A program made the translations under genes and the position numbers. From contig NC_016528.1 of assembly GCF_000236905.1 (NCBI RefSeq), forward strand, positions 10,001 through 74,000: DNA of 64,000 nucleotides. Direction: 5' to 3'. The notes under the pieces were generated by a model. That model had not been told where the DNA came from, did not search any database, and saw only the letters and a program-made list of their open reading frames with translations. Source of the DNA: Tetrapisispora phaffii CBS 4417. Its lineage: Eukaryota > Ascomycota > Saccharomycetes > Saccharomycetales > Saccharomycetaceae. This document shows positions 17,922 through 27,862 of the stretch, one piece after another (positions within the stretch are counted from its first letter, which is position 1; every line of letters starts with the position of its first letter).

Positions 17922-19511
17922 TTAATTCTCTAACTCATTAGCAGTTACAATGCCATTGAGAATAGCCCACTCTTTGTTTGAAACAAAAATATTCTCTGGA
18001 TCTTGCTGTCTTCTGATCTCCTGGAATTGTTTTAAATCTTCACCGTACCATTCTTGAATTTTTTTAGCCATTCCTCTCATTTCGAAATCTTCATAATCAG
18101 ATTCTTCCTTGACTTCTGTCATTGCAAACTTAGTAGAACCCAAAAAGTTCTTGGCCCAATGTGGCTTACCGCCTGCTGCTGCCATGGTATTTTCAAATAG
18201 TTTATACCATTTGTGAATTGGTGTGTTGTAATAGAAAGGTCTGTATATAGTGGCATTGATATACAATGTTAGTTGGCCGTTAGTGACATCTGATAGAGGC
18301 GCATATCTACAATGAGATGGGGTATTGTCCAGATATGGACGCAGCCTATTGCCGTAAACAGGACCTGGACTGGTGGAAGTTCTGTCAGAATAGTCCAAAG
18401 GCTTAGGAGGAAGAGTAGTGTTCGAACAACGGATTTCAACTGGAACATGGACGTAAAATTCTTTAGCATTGCAAGCTTGTGTAATAGAATGGTCTAATGA
18501 ACGCAATATTTCAGGACCATTGTCCAGTGGACAACTCCACTCATCGACAAATTGTGAAAATAAACAATCCATATTCAAACTTTTGACTGAAGAAGCAATA
18601 GCAATATCACCATTTCCGTAAGTTTCAACGTTACCATATTGTCTATTGAACACAAATTCTTCAATGTAAGGTGTTAGAGCTGGGTATATTCTAACAGATA
18701 CATACAGAAGTGCTTCGTATAAAAATCTTCCTAATCTGCTACCCCACCAGGAATACCTAGGAGGGGTTACTTCTTCTTCAGTCTTAACACCTCTCCACAA
18801 AATACATTTTCTTGTATATGGATACCACCAAACTCTGATAAATTCACTAGAGCTCCAAATAGTATCCCATATCTCTAATAAAGTGTCAAAAGTAATAACT
18901 TCTTGTGATGATTTAATATTGAAAGCTGGAATCGTACGGATTGTAGCTTTTACAATGATACCAATTTTACCTAGAGACAATAATGCGGCTCTAAAAACAT
19001 CTGGATGATTTTCGGAATCCAAAAAGACTAGTTCACCTTTACCATTCACAATGGTTAAATTAACGAAATTTGAAGAAACAAGACCATGGTATGGAGATGA
19101 ACCGTGTGTACCGGTGGAAATAATACCAGCAACACTTTGTTCCGAAATAGAACCTAAATTTTGAATAGCATAACCTTTTTCAGCTAGCCAATCATTTAAT
19201 TGATAAACTCTTAATCCTGCATCAACAGTGACATCCATATAATGCTGTTCCTTATTTTCCTCGTACTTAATAACCTGATTTAAATTATCTAAATTCATTA
19301 GCCATTCTGAGGTCATACACATATTACTCGGAGAATGACCTGACCCTACAGTTACTATTGTTTTCTTCTCTGATCTAGCATTATTCACAATCGTAATCAC
19401 TTCATCGACAGAACGTGGTTGGAAATACAATTGTGGTTTACAGGAATAAATACCTGCCCAATTCTTAAATAAGAATTCCTTTTTAGCTGGAATTTGGCCT
19501 AGTTCGATCAT
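17922..19511 (-). CDS. ALO1: D-arabinono-1,4-lactone oxidase
   Basis: 529 aa, ATG at 19511, against about 526 in S. cerevisiae. Alo1 catalyses the last step of D-erythroascorbic acid synthesis, oxidising D-arabinono-1,4-lactone with O2 at the mitochondrial outer membrane. The N-terminal VAO/PCMH FAD domain is clear: VTVGSGHSPSN near 54-63 contains the His (residue 59) to which FAD is covalently attached, and GSISEQSVAGIISTGTHGSS near 120-139 is the second FAD loop. The C-terminal ALO domain contains the HWAKNF motif near 459-464. It lies directly beside the Pga3/Aim33-like gene and near TUB1, the S. cerevisiae order of AIM33-ALO1-TUB1. Confidence 0.96.
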   Translation of the reverse strand: MIELGQIPAKKEFLFKNWAGIYSCKPQLYFQPRSVDEVITIVNNARSEKKTIVTVGSGHSPSNMCMTSEWLMNLDNLNQVIKYEENKEQHYMDVTVDAGLRVYQLNDWLAEKGYAIQNLGSISEQSVAGIISTGTHGSSPYHGLVSSNFVNLTIVNGKGELVFLDSENHPDVFRAALLSLGKIGIIVKATIRTIPAFNIKSSQEVITFDTLLEIWDTIWSSSEFIRVWWYPYTRKCILWRGVKTEEEVTPPRYSWWGSRLGRFLYEALLYVSVRIYPALTPYIEEFVFNRQYGNVETYGNGDIAIASSVKSLNMDCLFSQFVDEWSCPLDNGPEILRSLDHSITQACNAKEFYVHVPVEIRCSNTTLPPKPLDYSDRTSTSPGPVYGNRLRPYLDNTPSHCRYAPLSDVTNGQLTLYINATIYRPFYYNTPIHKWYKLFENTMAAAGGKPHWAKNFLGSTKFAMTEVKEESDYEDFEMRGMAKKIQEWYGEDLKQFQEIRRQQDPENIFVSNKEWAILNGIVTANELEN

Positions 19512-20198
19512 CTCTGCTGTATTTTCTATTCTGGGAATTCACACTAAAATCTGATGTATAATATAACTGGATAAGTGATTGCACCACGACCAATTTCCTT
19601 TAACCTAACGATATCTATCGCTTCTAGAAATTCGAAATGGCAAACAAATAAAATTTATCAGATGAAATATAATATTAGCTCGTTTTCAAAATGAATAATT
19701 TCTGCGCTAGTTCACCAAATCCAAAAACAATAAAATATGTAGAATCCACAAATATTCTTAACTCTGTTATAATTTGACGCACTCTAGTGATACACTAACA
19801 TACCATACCACATTAATCATAGTAACGCTAAAAATCATCTGTTATAGATCTCGATATATTTATTAAGTTGGTGATTTTAAAGATGAAAGGATCTTGGTAC
19901 TCTTAAAAAATTCAAGTGCGGGTACTTTTCCATATAATGAGATGCGATGACAATGACCGTTGTGTAATTGGGTATAAAGAGATGGTTCTTGATGGTTCTT
20001 ACTGTATGAGTTGTAACTGTCATTGGATCAATTTTTTGGATAAATCATTGATGTAGCTATTCTTTTCGTTTTGTGATACTCAGGGCAAGATAGCGAGTTT
20101 CTGAAGGTTTTTGAACACACAGATTGATTTGTGTCGAATATCAGAAAGCAGCAGTCTTTAGATTATGAATTGGTGATTGAAGGTTGACAACTCATCGA
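19512..20198. other. Divergent promoter between ALO1 and the gene at 20199
   Basis: 690 bp of promoter DNA serving divergent transcripts. A direct repeat of GATGGTTCTT occurs twice around 19980-20002. No other element is recognised. Confidence 0.4.
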
Positions 20199-21275
20199 AT
20201 GACACAATGGTTTCAACTTCAACAAGATCATGGAGTCGATGATGGAGCTCTTGTTTCACAACATTTAAGGTTCAGTCTGGCTGATACTTGTTGTTTCAAT
20301 ATTGCCAAATATATTTCCTCTCAAAATCTAAATCCACATCATGTACATGATCTAATTGGACATGTTAAGTTTAATTCAGAATACATTTCAAAGATATGGG
20401 ATTTGATCGTTTTGCTCAAGGGAGATAACCTAGAGACTTATTTGATCTTTAAGAGTTATCTTAGTTTTAAACCAAGTGGTGACGATGGCAGTAGTTACAG
20501 ATATGAATCGTTGATCATAGATCCTAATAAAACACAATTAGACATTAAACCTACTGTAAGTTACCTTAATAGTTTCCCCAGTTTGTTTAATTTTGATGGT
20601 AGATTCATTACCGTGCTGGATTTAGAGCTGGATTACGAAAATTTGATTGTTTTAACTAACATCAACAGTTTGGTTTCGTTGGCTGTCAAAATAATACCTA
20701 GAGATGAAATTACCCATAACATAGAGGATATAGCAAGACTTTGGAAATCATCTTTGCAATTATCTAGAGGGAAATGGAAGAGTTTGACAACTTTATCACT
20801 TCCGCAATTGAAGAATCCTAAAATATTTTATGATCTGTTTGAAACTATAGACTCACTAAGAGCTTTGGAGACAGGCATCAATCCAAATACTATAGCTCAG
20901 ATACCTTTAATTTCATCTAAAATAAAGTACTTTGATGACTCTTCATTAACGAATAAGTCGATATATGAAAAGTATCTGATAATTAGAGAAAAATGTAGTG
21001 CTTCAATTGATCAATACAACTCTGTGTTTGATATTAAAATACAGTTATCACCGATAGTTCAACCACCTCTAAGAAAATATCAATTTATCTCTAGAACTAC
21101 AAATAAGCATTACTTGACTTTACAACAAAGTTTCATTTATATTCGTTATAGGAACTCTGACAGCAATAAACGGACGATGGAACCAGGCCAACCTGGTTTA
21201 ACTAAGAATAGAAGAATGAACAATATAAAAGGTAAAAATATATCAGTGTCTAATTTTTTTGGCTATAAGATGTAA
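20199..21275 (+). CDS. Unrecognised protein, 358 aa, between ALO1 and TUB1
   Basis: 358 aa from the first ATG at 20199 (the frame is open for five codons upstream without an ATG). I do not recognise it, and S. cerevisiae has no gene between ALO1 and TUB1. The composition is that of a normal soluble protein. A central part (about 125-270) has spaced Leu residues and phrases such as FITVLDLELDYENLIVLTNI and WKSLTTLSLPQLKN, suggestive of irregular leucine-rich repeats. The C-terminus is basic (about 320-350) and ends in NISVSNFFGYKM. The segment NISVSNFF resembles a PCNA-binding PIP box (Q-x-x-h-x-x-F-F) but lacks the Gln. Codon use resembles that of its neighbours and the frame is intact, so it is probably a genuine, fast-evolving gene. 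Confidence 0.8.
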   Translation: MTQWFQLQQDHGVDDGALVSQHLRFSLADTCCFNIAKYISSQNLNPHHVHDLIGHVKFNSEYISKIWDLIVLLKGDNLETYLIFKSYLSFKPSGDDGSSYRYESLIIDPNKTQLDIKPTVSYLNSFPSLFNFDGRFITVLDLELDYENLIVLTNINSLVSLAVKIIPRDEITHNIEDIARLWKSSLQLSRGKWKSLTTLSLPQLKNPKIFYDLFETIDSLRALETGINPNTIAQIPLISSKIKYFDDSSLTNKSIYEKYLIIREKCSASIDQYNSVFDIKIQLSPIVQPPLRKYQFISRTTNKHYLTLQQSFIYIRYRNSDSNKRTMEPGQPGLTKNRRMNNIKGKNISVSNFFGYKM

Positions 21276-21707
21276 TGGCATGGAAAATACTAACACATAT
21301 TAGAGAGTTTAAAAGATGTATGTTTATGTTTATTTTTTATTAAATATAATTATATTATAATGTGGGTATATAAAAGTGTGAATGTAAATAGTTGTTGTAT
21401 AAGAAATAGGAAACTTCATCACTCCATTTTTAGAATAAAGTACAATTCAATTATTTATTGAACATCATGAAGTTAGTTGGAAACTTGAAGTTACGTATGG
21501 GATTGGAGTAAATTTAAAAATTAAAATAATAAAATAATAATTTGAAAAGCCAGTTATGAAATAAGATTACATTGAAAATAACATAACCAAAATATTACCC
21601 ATTTAGAGTTAAAACTCTCTTTTTTACTTTAAAAATGGTATTTATATTTTTGCTATTTTCTGAAAAAAACAAAAGTTAAGGAAAACAATAATCAAAGTTG
21701 TAATATC
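21276..21707. other. Convergent 3' gap before TUB1
   Basis: Convergent gap between the plus-strand gene ending at 21275 and TUB1 on the minus strand. It is strongly AT-rich, as for yeast polyadenylation regions, and no gene or repeat is seen. Confidence 0.4.
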
Positions 21708-23048
21708 TTAAAATTCTTCGTCAGCGTATGAATCAGCGCCTACTTCGATGTAATCTCTTTCAAGAGCAGCTAAGTCTTCTCTTGCTTCAGTGAATTCACC
21801 TTCTTCCATACCTTCACCAACGTACCAGTGAACAAATGCACGTTTAGCATACATTAAATCGAATTTCCTATCAATTCTCTTCCATGCCTCAGCGATGGCA
21901 GTAGTATTGGATAACATACATACAGCTCTGTTAACGTCAGCTAGTTGAGAGTTTGGTGTGGAGGTTGGTGGTTCATAACAGATACCGATCTTGAACCCTG
22001 TTGGACACCAATCGACCATTTGTACAGTTTTTTTGTTTTTTATTTGTGCTACTGCGCTTTGAACATCTCTTGTGACAACATCACCTCTATATAACAGACA
22101 ATTGGCCATATATTTACCAGATTTTGGATCACACTTAACCATTTGATTTGATGGCTCAAAACAAGCGTTTGTGATTTCTGCGACTGTGTTAGATTCGTGG
22201 GAAGCTTTATTCTTAGATAAAATTGGTGCATAAGAGACCAATGGGAAATGAATTCTTGGGTATGGAACTAAATTTGTTTGAAACTCATTTAAATCGACAT
22301 TCAATGAACCATCAAATCTTAATGATGCAGTGACAGAAGAAACGACTTGGGCAATTAGATTGTTCAAATTTGAGAAACTTGGTCTTGGAATATCTAGATT
22401 TTTCTTACACATATCATAAATAGCTTCATTATCGACCATGAAGGTACAATCAGCATGTTCTAAAGTAGTATGTGTAGTCAGAACAGTGTTGTATGGTTCC
22501 ACTACGGAAGTAGAAGTCTGTGGAGCTGGATAGACTGCAAATTCAAGCTTCGATTTTTTACCGTAATCTAAGGATAATTGCTCTAATAGCAATGAACCCA
22601 AACCTGAACCAGTACCACCACCTAACGAATGTGTGAACAAGAAACCTTGTAACCCATCGCATTGATCAGAGATTTTTCTAATTCTATCTAAAATGTCATC
22701 CAATAACTCTCTACCAACAGTATAATGGCCTCTTGCATAATTGTTTGCAGCATCTTCTTTGCCGCTAATCAGTTGTTCAGGATGAAATAAATCCTTATAG
22801 ATACCAGTACGCACTTCATCGATAACATTTGGTTCTAGATCGACGTAAACAGCACGAGGAACGAACTTCCCAGAACCAGTCTCGTAAAAGAATGTGGAAA
22901 ACCCTTCTTCTCCACCTTTTGGCTTTGTCAAACCATCTTGTAAATAACCATCCGGTCTGATACCGTGTTCTAAGGAATACAATTCCCAGCAAGCATTACC
23001 GATCTGACAACCAGCTTGCCCAACATTAATACTAATAACTTCTCTCAT
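21708..23048 (-). CDS. TUB1: Alpha-tubulin
   Basis: 446 aa, uninterrupted from the ATG at 23048. Alpha-tubulin dimerises with beta-tubulin to build microtubules and binds the non-exchangeable [23 protein letters not shown] opens the protein, and the tubulin GTP-binding signature GGGTGSG is near 143-149 in [16 protein letters not shown]. The catalytic alpha-specific loop ([12 protein letters not shown]) is near 253-264, and the tail is the short acidic DSYADEEF. S. cerevisiae TUB1 and TUB3 are interrupted by an intron just after the first codons; here the coding sequence runs straight through that point, so the intron is absent. Synteny with ALO1 favours TUB1 over TUB3, although the two are ohnologues. 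Confidence 0.97.
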   Translation of the reverse strand: MREVISINVGQAGCQIGNACWELYSLEHGIRPDGYLQDGLTKPKGGEEGFSTFFYETGSGKFVPRAVYVDLEPNVIDEVRTGIYKDLFHPEQLISGKEDAANNYARGHYTVGRELLDDILDRIRKISDQCDGLQGFLFTHSLGGGTGSGLGSLLLEQLSLDYGKKSKLEFAVYPAPQTSTSVVEPYNTVLTTHTTLEHADCTFMVDNEAIYDMCKKNLDIPRPSFSNLNNLIAQVVSSVTASLRFDGSLNVDLNEFQTNLVPYPRIHFPLVSYAPILSKNKASHESNTVAEITNACFEPSNQMVKCDPKSGKYMANCLLYRGDVVTRDVQSAVAQIKNKKTVQMVDWCPTGFKIGICYEPPTSTPNSQLADVNRAVCMLSNTTAIAEAWKRIDRKFDLMYAKRAFVHWYVGEGMEEGEFTEAREDLAALERDYIEVGADSYADEEF

Positions 23049-23392
23049 AATTCCTTATCCTTTCCAAAGGCGTCCTGTGATCTCCTCAGTTCTTAATCAA
23101 GTACCTTTGTACCAACCAATGCCGGAACTTATGCCTATAAGTTCAAAAAGACGACAACGCTTATTCCAAAGAACAACTATTCTTTCCCTTGACCCCATTC
23201 CACTCAATTACTCGAACTGTTCTCTCACGTCAACCATTGCTCAAACTCAAACCACCCTTCCTTGCATGTGTCCATGACTTGGAGTTCCTTGTTCCCTCAT
23301 CATTGACCTCAAACAGTTTCGTGAACTTTTCGATTTCACGAAGATCTTACAATTTTGTGTTTTTGTGTTTTCGTTTTTTGAGCGGAATACCG

Positions 23393-23401
23393 TTACCCGG
23401 A
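23393..23401. promoter_or_regulatory. Reb1 site upstream of TUB1
   Basis: TTACCCGGA is an exact Reb1 recognition sequence about 345 bp before the TUB1 start. Reb1 sites typically create nucleosome-free promoter regions, and can also act as transcription roadblocks for read-through from upstream. Confidence 0.7.
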
Positions 23402-23431
23402 GGTGTTTTGTTTATTTACTTCCGTTTTGGG

Positions 23432-23437
23432 ACGCGT
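23432..23437. promoter_or_regulatory. ACGCGT (MCB) element upstream of TUB1
   Basis: ACGCGT is the MluI cell-cycle box recognised by MBF in yeasts. A single six-base copy in a GC-rich region is weak evidence of regulation. Confidence 0.35.
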
Positions 23438-23501
23438 AGGCCGGGTGAAAGTAGGGTTCGGGAAACGTGGCTAGGGCTTGTGCCGACGGGCTCTAGGGCT
23501 T

Positions 23502-23540
23502 GGGCAGGACGGTGTGCTGCAAGAGCACACCGTCCTGCCC
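23502..23540. repeat. Perfect inverted repeat, 17-bp arms, 5-nt loop
   Basis: GGGCAGGACGGTGTGCT is followed by GCAAG and the exact reverse complement. It lies about 450-490 bp upstream of the TUB1 start within the GC-rich island. Its arms are unrelated to those of the other inverted repeats in the window. Confidence 0.95.
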
Positions 23541-23622
23541 CACCACCGTCTCCCTTCGAGACACTGCACACGCTGCTGCTGCCGCTGCCAGTTCCATGGC
23601 TTCGTGAGGCTCGTGTCCACGC

Positions 23623-23656
23623 TGCTCTTAGCCATGCATCAGCATGGCTAAGAGCA
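23623..23656. repeat. Perfect inverted repeat, 15-bp arms, 4-nt loop
   Basis: TGCTCTTAGCCATGC, loop ATCA, then the exact reverse complement. It lies 82 bp beyond the previous inverted repeat and about 130 bp past the stop codon of the YML108W homologue, which is transcribed towards it. Confidence 0.95.
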
Positions 23657-23783
23657 TCATGTCTGTAATACTACAATATGGATTAATATAAAAAGTATAT
23701 ATAATATGTAGGTGTCTCATCCGTGCAGAGTGCACAACAAATTGCTGGCTCCAACCCTCGCACAGAATAATGCTAATGGAACA

Positions 23784-24200
23784 TCAGAAACCAGTCTCTG
23801 CCGATTTCTGATACTCTTGTTCTTCCTCATCCGAGGCCAACATTTGATTCGCAGAAACAAATTCTTTCACCTTGGAAACAACGTGCTCTATCTCCTTATC
23901 CAGCATCAACACTATCAACCCATCGCTAGTGATCTCGTACTTGATATGGCCCTCGTTGGGTATGCACACTTCGTCGTCGAATTTATCAAACCATTCGTTC
24001 AGCATATCCAGCTCATCGACATTGAAAGGCAGGATCAGCTCGTCGACAAACTCATGTGACTTACTCTGAGTTTCCCCTTTCTCAACATTGTGCTCGTTGA
24101 CCTCCTTGACGTCTCCATCCCTGGTTAAAGTCTCGATGTTCTCTTCTAATGGTTCTTCGAGCAATACCAGCATTCTATAAGGAGCGCTTTCACCAGCCAT
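23784..24200 (-). CDS. Homologue of S. cerevisiae YML108W, small acidic protein of unknown function
   Basis: 138 aa, ATG at 24200. The core (about residues 47-117) is strikingly similar to YML108W, a ~105 aa yeast protein with a solved alpha/beta fold and no assigned function: YRMLVLLEE near the start, HEFVDELILPFNVDELD near 49-65, then WFDKFDDEVCIPNEGHIKYE and SDGLIVLMLDKEIE. Relative to yeast it has an inserted acidic stretch (about 20-47) and a longer C-terminus. It lies head-to-tail downstream of the ZDS gene, the same order and strand relation as ZDS2 and YML108W in S. cerevisiae, which supports orthology. Confidence 0.9.
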   Translation of the reverse strand: MAGESAPYRMLVLLEEPLEENIETLTRDGDVKEVNEHNVEKGETQSKSHEFVDELILPFNVDELDMLNEWFDKFDDEVCIPNEGHIKYEITSDGLIVLMLDKEIEHVVSKVKEFVSANQMLASDEEEQEYQKSAETGF

Positions 24201-24712
24201 TTTCTAAATATTTGATCCTATCTTTCTTGTCCTCTTACCGTAATCTACCTTCAAAGGAACAATCGGCAACACGTCAAATCTACCAATCTTCGAAAGAACT
24301 TATACACTTCCTATAATCATCTCAAATAGAGGTGACTGAAGGGTGCTGAGATGAGCTTAAAGGTCACTTTCCACACTAAAAAATTTTAAAGCTCGTATAT
24401 TGTGATTCACTCTGTGTCACAATATAAATCAGGAACGTAGTGACAGTAAATGATACTTACAGTAATAGTAACATTGTTGATTTAAATTCAAATATATGCA
24501 TATATGTTATGGTTTTTTCGATTGAAGTGGGAGTTCTTCGTTGGAATTCTCCCAGTCTTAAAAAGTATATACCTGTAGATTAAGGTACTCTGTGCATTAT
24601 ATATTTATATTTTTATATAGTTTGTTGATGCCGTAATGAGGAACGCATATGTATTTCCTCGATGCATTGAATGTTCATATTTCTGTTGAGAAAGGGAGGT
24701 TGCTTGGTTTCT
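24201..24712. other. Promoter of the YML108W homologue, ZDS 3' flank
   Basis: 510 bp with no gene. It includes GCTGAGATGAGC near 24340, a loose PAC-like match, and an imperfect hairpin near 24527-24553. The rest is A/T-rich. Confidence 0.4.
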
Positions 24713-27700
24713 TTATTCTGATAAATCGGGTATGCAGATTGATCCGTCTGCAGCGTTCCGTTCAGTGTGGTAATCGTTCGTAACGTCGTTGTTTAAGTAG
24801 TCGCTACCGGTATTGTTTTTAGTTTGCTTGGAGTATGTGAAGGAATCATCCAAGTATGCAACTTCAACTACACTGTTGTCGTATTCGGATGTGTCCATGT
24901 TTGACTCTTTGGCCTGTTGCTCAGCTTGTTCGATATATAATGAATGATTGACCAAATGCAAATATGCATACATGAAGTTACTTAATAAAATTTGCTCCCT
25001 CAGTTCCCTCTTGGGGTCGCTTAATTTCAAATGACTTAATCTGTAAATAGCTCTCTCGACATTCACAGGTAGCCTATGATCAAACATAATTACAGTTGAA
25101 GTCGTTAACTTAGGAAGTGGGAATCCAAACGCACTATCAGTGAATTCCATCGGACCATTTGGTCTTTCGGGCTTTACAACATCTTTAAATGTTAACTTAC
25201 GAGCTGGGAGGGATGATTCAGGCAATGTGTTGGCTTCTTGTTCTACAATTCTCGTAGAATTGTAACTGGTCTCATAACTTGTATTAATGGTGTTAACCTG
25301 CGTATTATCTGTATAGAATTCTCCTCCAGTAATATCTTGAGAGTCATCACCATCGCTTAATTCATCCACAGTTTCTGTCACTACAACATCTGCTCTATTA
25401 CTCGTAATACAAACAGCAGGTTGTAGAGAGTTTTGCGTCTCTAGTGATTCTTCGAGATATGAAAATGAGTCTTCAGCATTTTCATCATAAGAAGAATTCA
25501 GTTTATCCTCATAGCTAGTATTCGCTATTTCAATCGGCTTAGAATCTAAGCTATTTGATTGAGTTCCTACAGGAATGTTTACTTCGGTTGGATGTACGCT
25601 TTCTGACAATAATTCTCTTTCTACTGTTCGTAAACTGTCATCAAGGTGATCAGATTGCAACTCCGCAGCACTAATATCTTGCTTTGTTGATTTACTTGAA
25701 GATGATGACATGATTCTTTTATCTTCCTGTGATAATACAGTCTTCTTTTCATTTTTAATTTCATTATTCGAAGTTTTGCTGCTTTTTCTCTTAAATATGC
25801 TTACAATCTTCTTATCAAACCTTTGCTTTTTATTAGTAGATGGTTCTTTTTCTTTAGATGATGCTTCTTTAACAGATGCCTTATGCTTTAAATTCTCTGG
25901 AATTATTGAACCATGGTCACCTTTGTTAATTTCACTTTCATTTAATAGTGGTTGAGACAGCTGTTTTTTATTGTTAATCTTGAATGGTGTTTCTTCGGAT
26001 ATAGTAATTATTGGCGAATGACGATGTTTAGAGTGGTTACTTTTTTCAGCTCTAACTCTTTGAGACTTAGTTCTCTCGGGAATTGATAAATTAACAAAGT
26101 CAGGGTCATCTTGGATATCGGATTCTTTGGCAAATAAAGTCTCTGAAAATTTATTTGAACTAAACTCCAAATCACCACCTCTGTCAGTATCAAGTTTTTC
26201 TTGAATAATGGAATGAGAGTATGCAGGCCGGACTAACACACTATCGTTAGAGGAATCACTTGATTGAGTAATATTACCTTGCGAAAATGAAAGGTGTGAC
26301 GAATCAAAATCTTTGTCAGAAATATCCAATGATTTGTCTAAAATATCTATAGCATCTAATGATTTGTCTTGTACCTGTTCTTCACTTATAGTTTCAAATG
26401 TTAATGGAGCACTCTCTCTTAATACATCTTGCGTGTGCTCGATATCGAAAGAGCTTGCTCTATTACTACTTCCTGTTACATTTCTTGATGAAGGTTCACT
26501 TTTCGAAATTCGACTTTGTTCCAAAATATTGCCACTTGGATTACGGATTTTATACGTATTAAATTTACTTCTTCTTAGAGACCGTGTAGGCATAGTGATA
26601 CCATTCCTAACTAATATATTAGAGGCATAGCCAGCTTCACTAACTTCGGAACTTCTAGGTTTATTATCGTCATTTCCTTGCGTTGCTGACTGAAGATTAT
26701 CTGAGACTGAGTTATCAGTTTTTGATACTGAGCCAGCGATACTTAATGATCTAGCCAAACTGATGGCATCTGAATTCGATAATCCTGCTTTGTTGGAAAT
26801 CTTTGTTAATTCTTCTGTTATATCTTTTAAGGATGCGTAATTTTTGCCCATTTGATATGTGGATTTATTTTGTAAATCAATTGTGATCATGCTAATGCTA
26901 TTTTGAGACAAACTAGGCTCCCGCTCTTTGTCGCTATTAAGACTATTTTCGGATTCTAGTGCATCATGAAATTCTTCTACAGATTCTGAATATGAAATCC
27001 TTAAACCAGTTGGTCTTCTGACTAAAGAAGAATGGTTTCTGTTTAAGTCCTGAGAGATCCTTCTTCTTCTAATGACTTCCCGATCCATCACCATTTTATC
27101 AGATGTTTTATTTGATGTATCTTCAACATTATTTTGAGTCTCATTTAAATTCAAATTTATGTTCTGTAATGTGTCTTGGAGTAGTTCAACATAATTTTCT
27201 GGTTTTACTCCTGGATGTTTATTTGCTGGTACCCACAATAAATTTTGAGTAATTTGGTCTTCTGTTTCTGTTTGCTTATTTTGTATTTTAGGTTTTAATT
27301 GTTTAGAATTGCCTCTATTTAGAGAATGGACACCTGATAAGCCTCTTCGCAGTTGCGAATTGTTCTTATGGCTCTGAAATAAGCTCTCATTTATGTTAGG
27401 TTCTTCCCCCAGTGTATAATTGTTATTTTCATTAGTATGAACGTGTTCAAAATCCTCATTATGCAAATATTCAATACCCGTTTTATCGAAACTATTATCA
27501 TTGGCAAGATCCGAAACGTTAGCGCTTGTCAGGTCACTAGTTGAGTCCAAGTTCGCTATATCATCATAATTTTCCGATACTTCACACTCCATCAGAGAAT
27601 TGTCGTTATCAAAGAGTCTGCTTTTTCGCAGATTCTTTTTTGTATTTGTATTTGTGTTTGTATTAGAATTCGAATCATTAGTGCTACCCATTGTGTATTC

Positions 27701-27862
27701 AAATTCGGGATCCAACAGAAGATCCATCGACCCAACCGACAATCTCTTCAGTTTCTTGACATTTTGAACTTCCAAGTCCAACGACTGTGCTGCAATCAAC
27801 ACTGCAGACTTTCTCTTCTCTTCAACCGTGCAAGCTCTCAATGTCTCATTTTTGTAAGACAT
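24713..27862 (-). CDS. Zds family regulator of PP2A-Cdc55
   Basis: 1049 aa, ATG at 27862. S. cerevisiae ZDS1 and ZDS2 (about 915 and 942 aa) are duplicates whose products bind Cdc55 and control PP2A at mitotic entry and exit. Conserved N-terminal motifs are present: RKSAVLIAAQSLDLEVQNVK near 17-36, MDLLLDPEFE near 46-55, and TQNLLWVPANKHPGVKPENY near 204-223. The C-terminal Zds domain is at about 905-990 (GPMEFTDSAFGFPLPKLTTS, followed by VNVERAIYRLSHLKL), the portion known to bind Cdc55. Between them lies a long Ser/Asn-rich, presumably disordered region with an SNTNTNTNT run. Adjacent YML108W fits ZDS2 and adjacent RCE1 fits ZDS1, so the gene stands for the pre-duplication locus. Confidence 0.93.
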   Translation of the reverse strand: MSYKNETLRACTVEEKRKSAVLIAAQSLDLEVQNVKKLKRLSVGSMDLLLDPEFEYTMGSTNDSNSNTNTNTNTKKNLRKSRLFDNDNSLMECEVSENYDDIANLDSTSDLTSANVSDLANDNSFDKTGIEYLHNEDFEHVHTNENNNYTLGEEPNINESLFQSHKNNSQLRRGLSGVHSLNRGNSKQLKPKIQNKQTETEDQITQNLLWVPANKHPGVKPENYVELLQDTLQNINLNLNETQNNVEDTSNKTSDKMVMDREVIRRRRISQDLNRNHSSLVRRPTGLRISYSESVEEFHDALESENSLNSDKEREPSLSQNSISMITIDLQNKSTYQMGKNYASLKDITEELTKISNKAGLSNSDAISLARSLSIAGSVSKTDNSVSDNLQSATQGNDDNKPRSSEVSEAGYASNILVRNGITMPTRSLRRSKFNTYKIRNPSGNILEQSRISKSEPSSRNVTGSSNRASSFDIEHTQDVLRESAPLTFETISEEQVQDKSLDAIDILDKSLDISDKDFDSSHLSFSQGNITQSSDSSNDSVLVRPAYSHSIIQEKLDTDRGGDLEFSSNKFSETLFAKESDIQDDPDFVNLSIPERTKSQRVRAEKSNHSKHRHSPIITISEETPFKINNKKQLSQPLLNESEINKGDHGSIIPENLKHKASVKEASSKEKEPSTNKKQRFDKKIVSIFKRKSSKTSNNEIKNEKKTVLSQEDKRIMSSSSSKSTKQDISAAELQSDHLDDSLRTVERELLSESVHPTEVNIPVGTQSNSLDSKPIEIANTSYEDKLNSSYDENAEDSFSYLEESLETQNSLQPAVCITSNRADVVVTETVDELSDGDDSQDITGGEFYTDNTQVNTINTSYETSYNSTRIVEQEANTLPESSLPARKLTFKDVVKPERPNGPMEFTDSAFGFPLPKLTTSTVIMFDHRLPVNVERAIYRLSHLKLSDPKRELREQILLSNFMYAYLHLVNHSLYIEQAEQQAKESNMDTSEYDNSVVEVAYLDDSFTYSKQTKNNTGSDYLNNDVTNDYHTERNAADGSICIPDLSE

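Larger units (their letters stand above)
23049..23783. other. TUB1 promoter with GC-rich island and two inverted repeats
   Basis: Between the TUB1 start and the 3' end of the YML108W homologue. The part at about 23380-23650 is unusually GC-rich for this genome and includes a Reb1 site, an ACGCGT box and two perfect inverted repeats. Frames crossing it are not conserved-looking and are not called. Confidence 0.6.
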
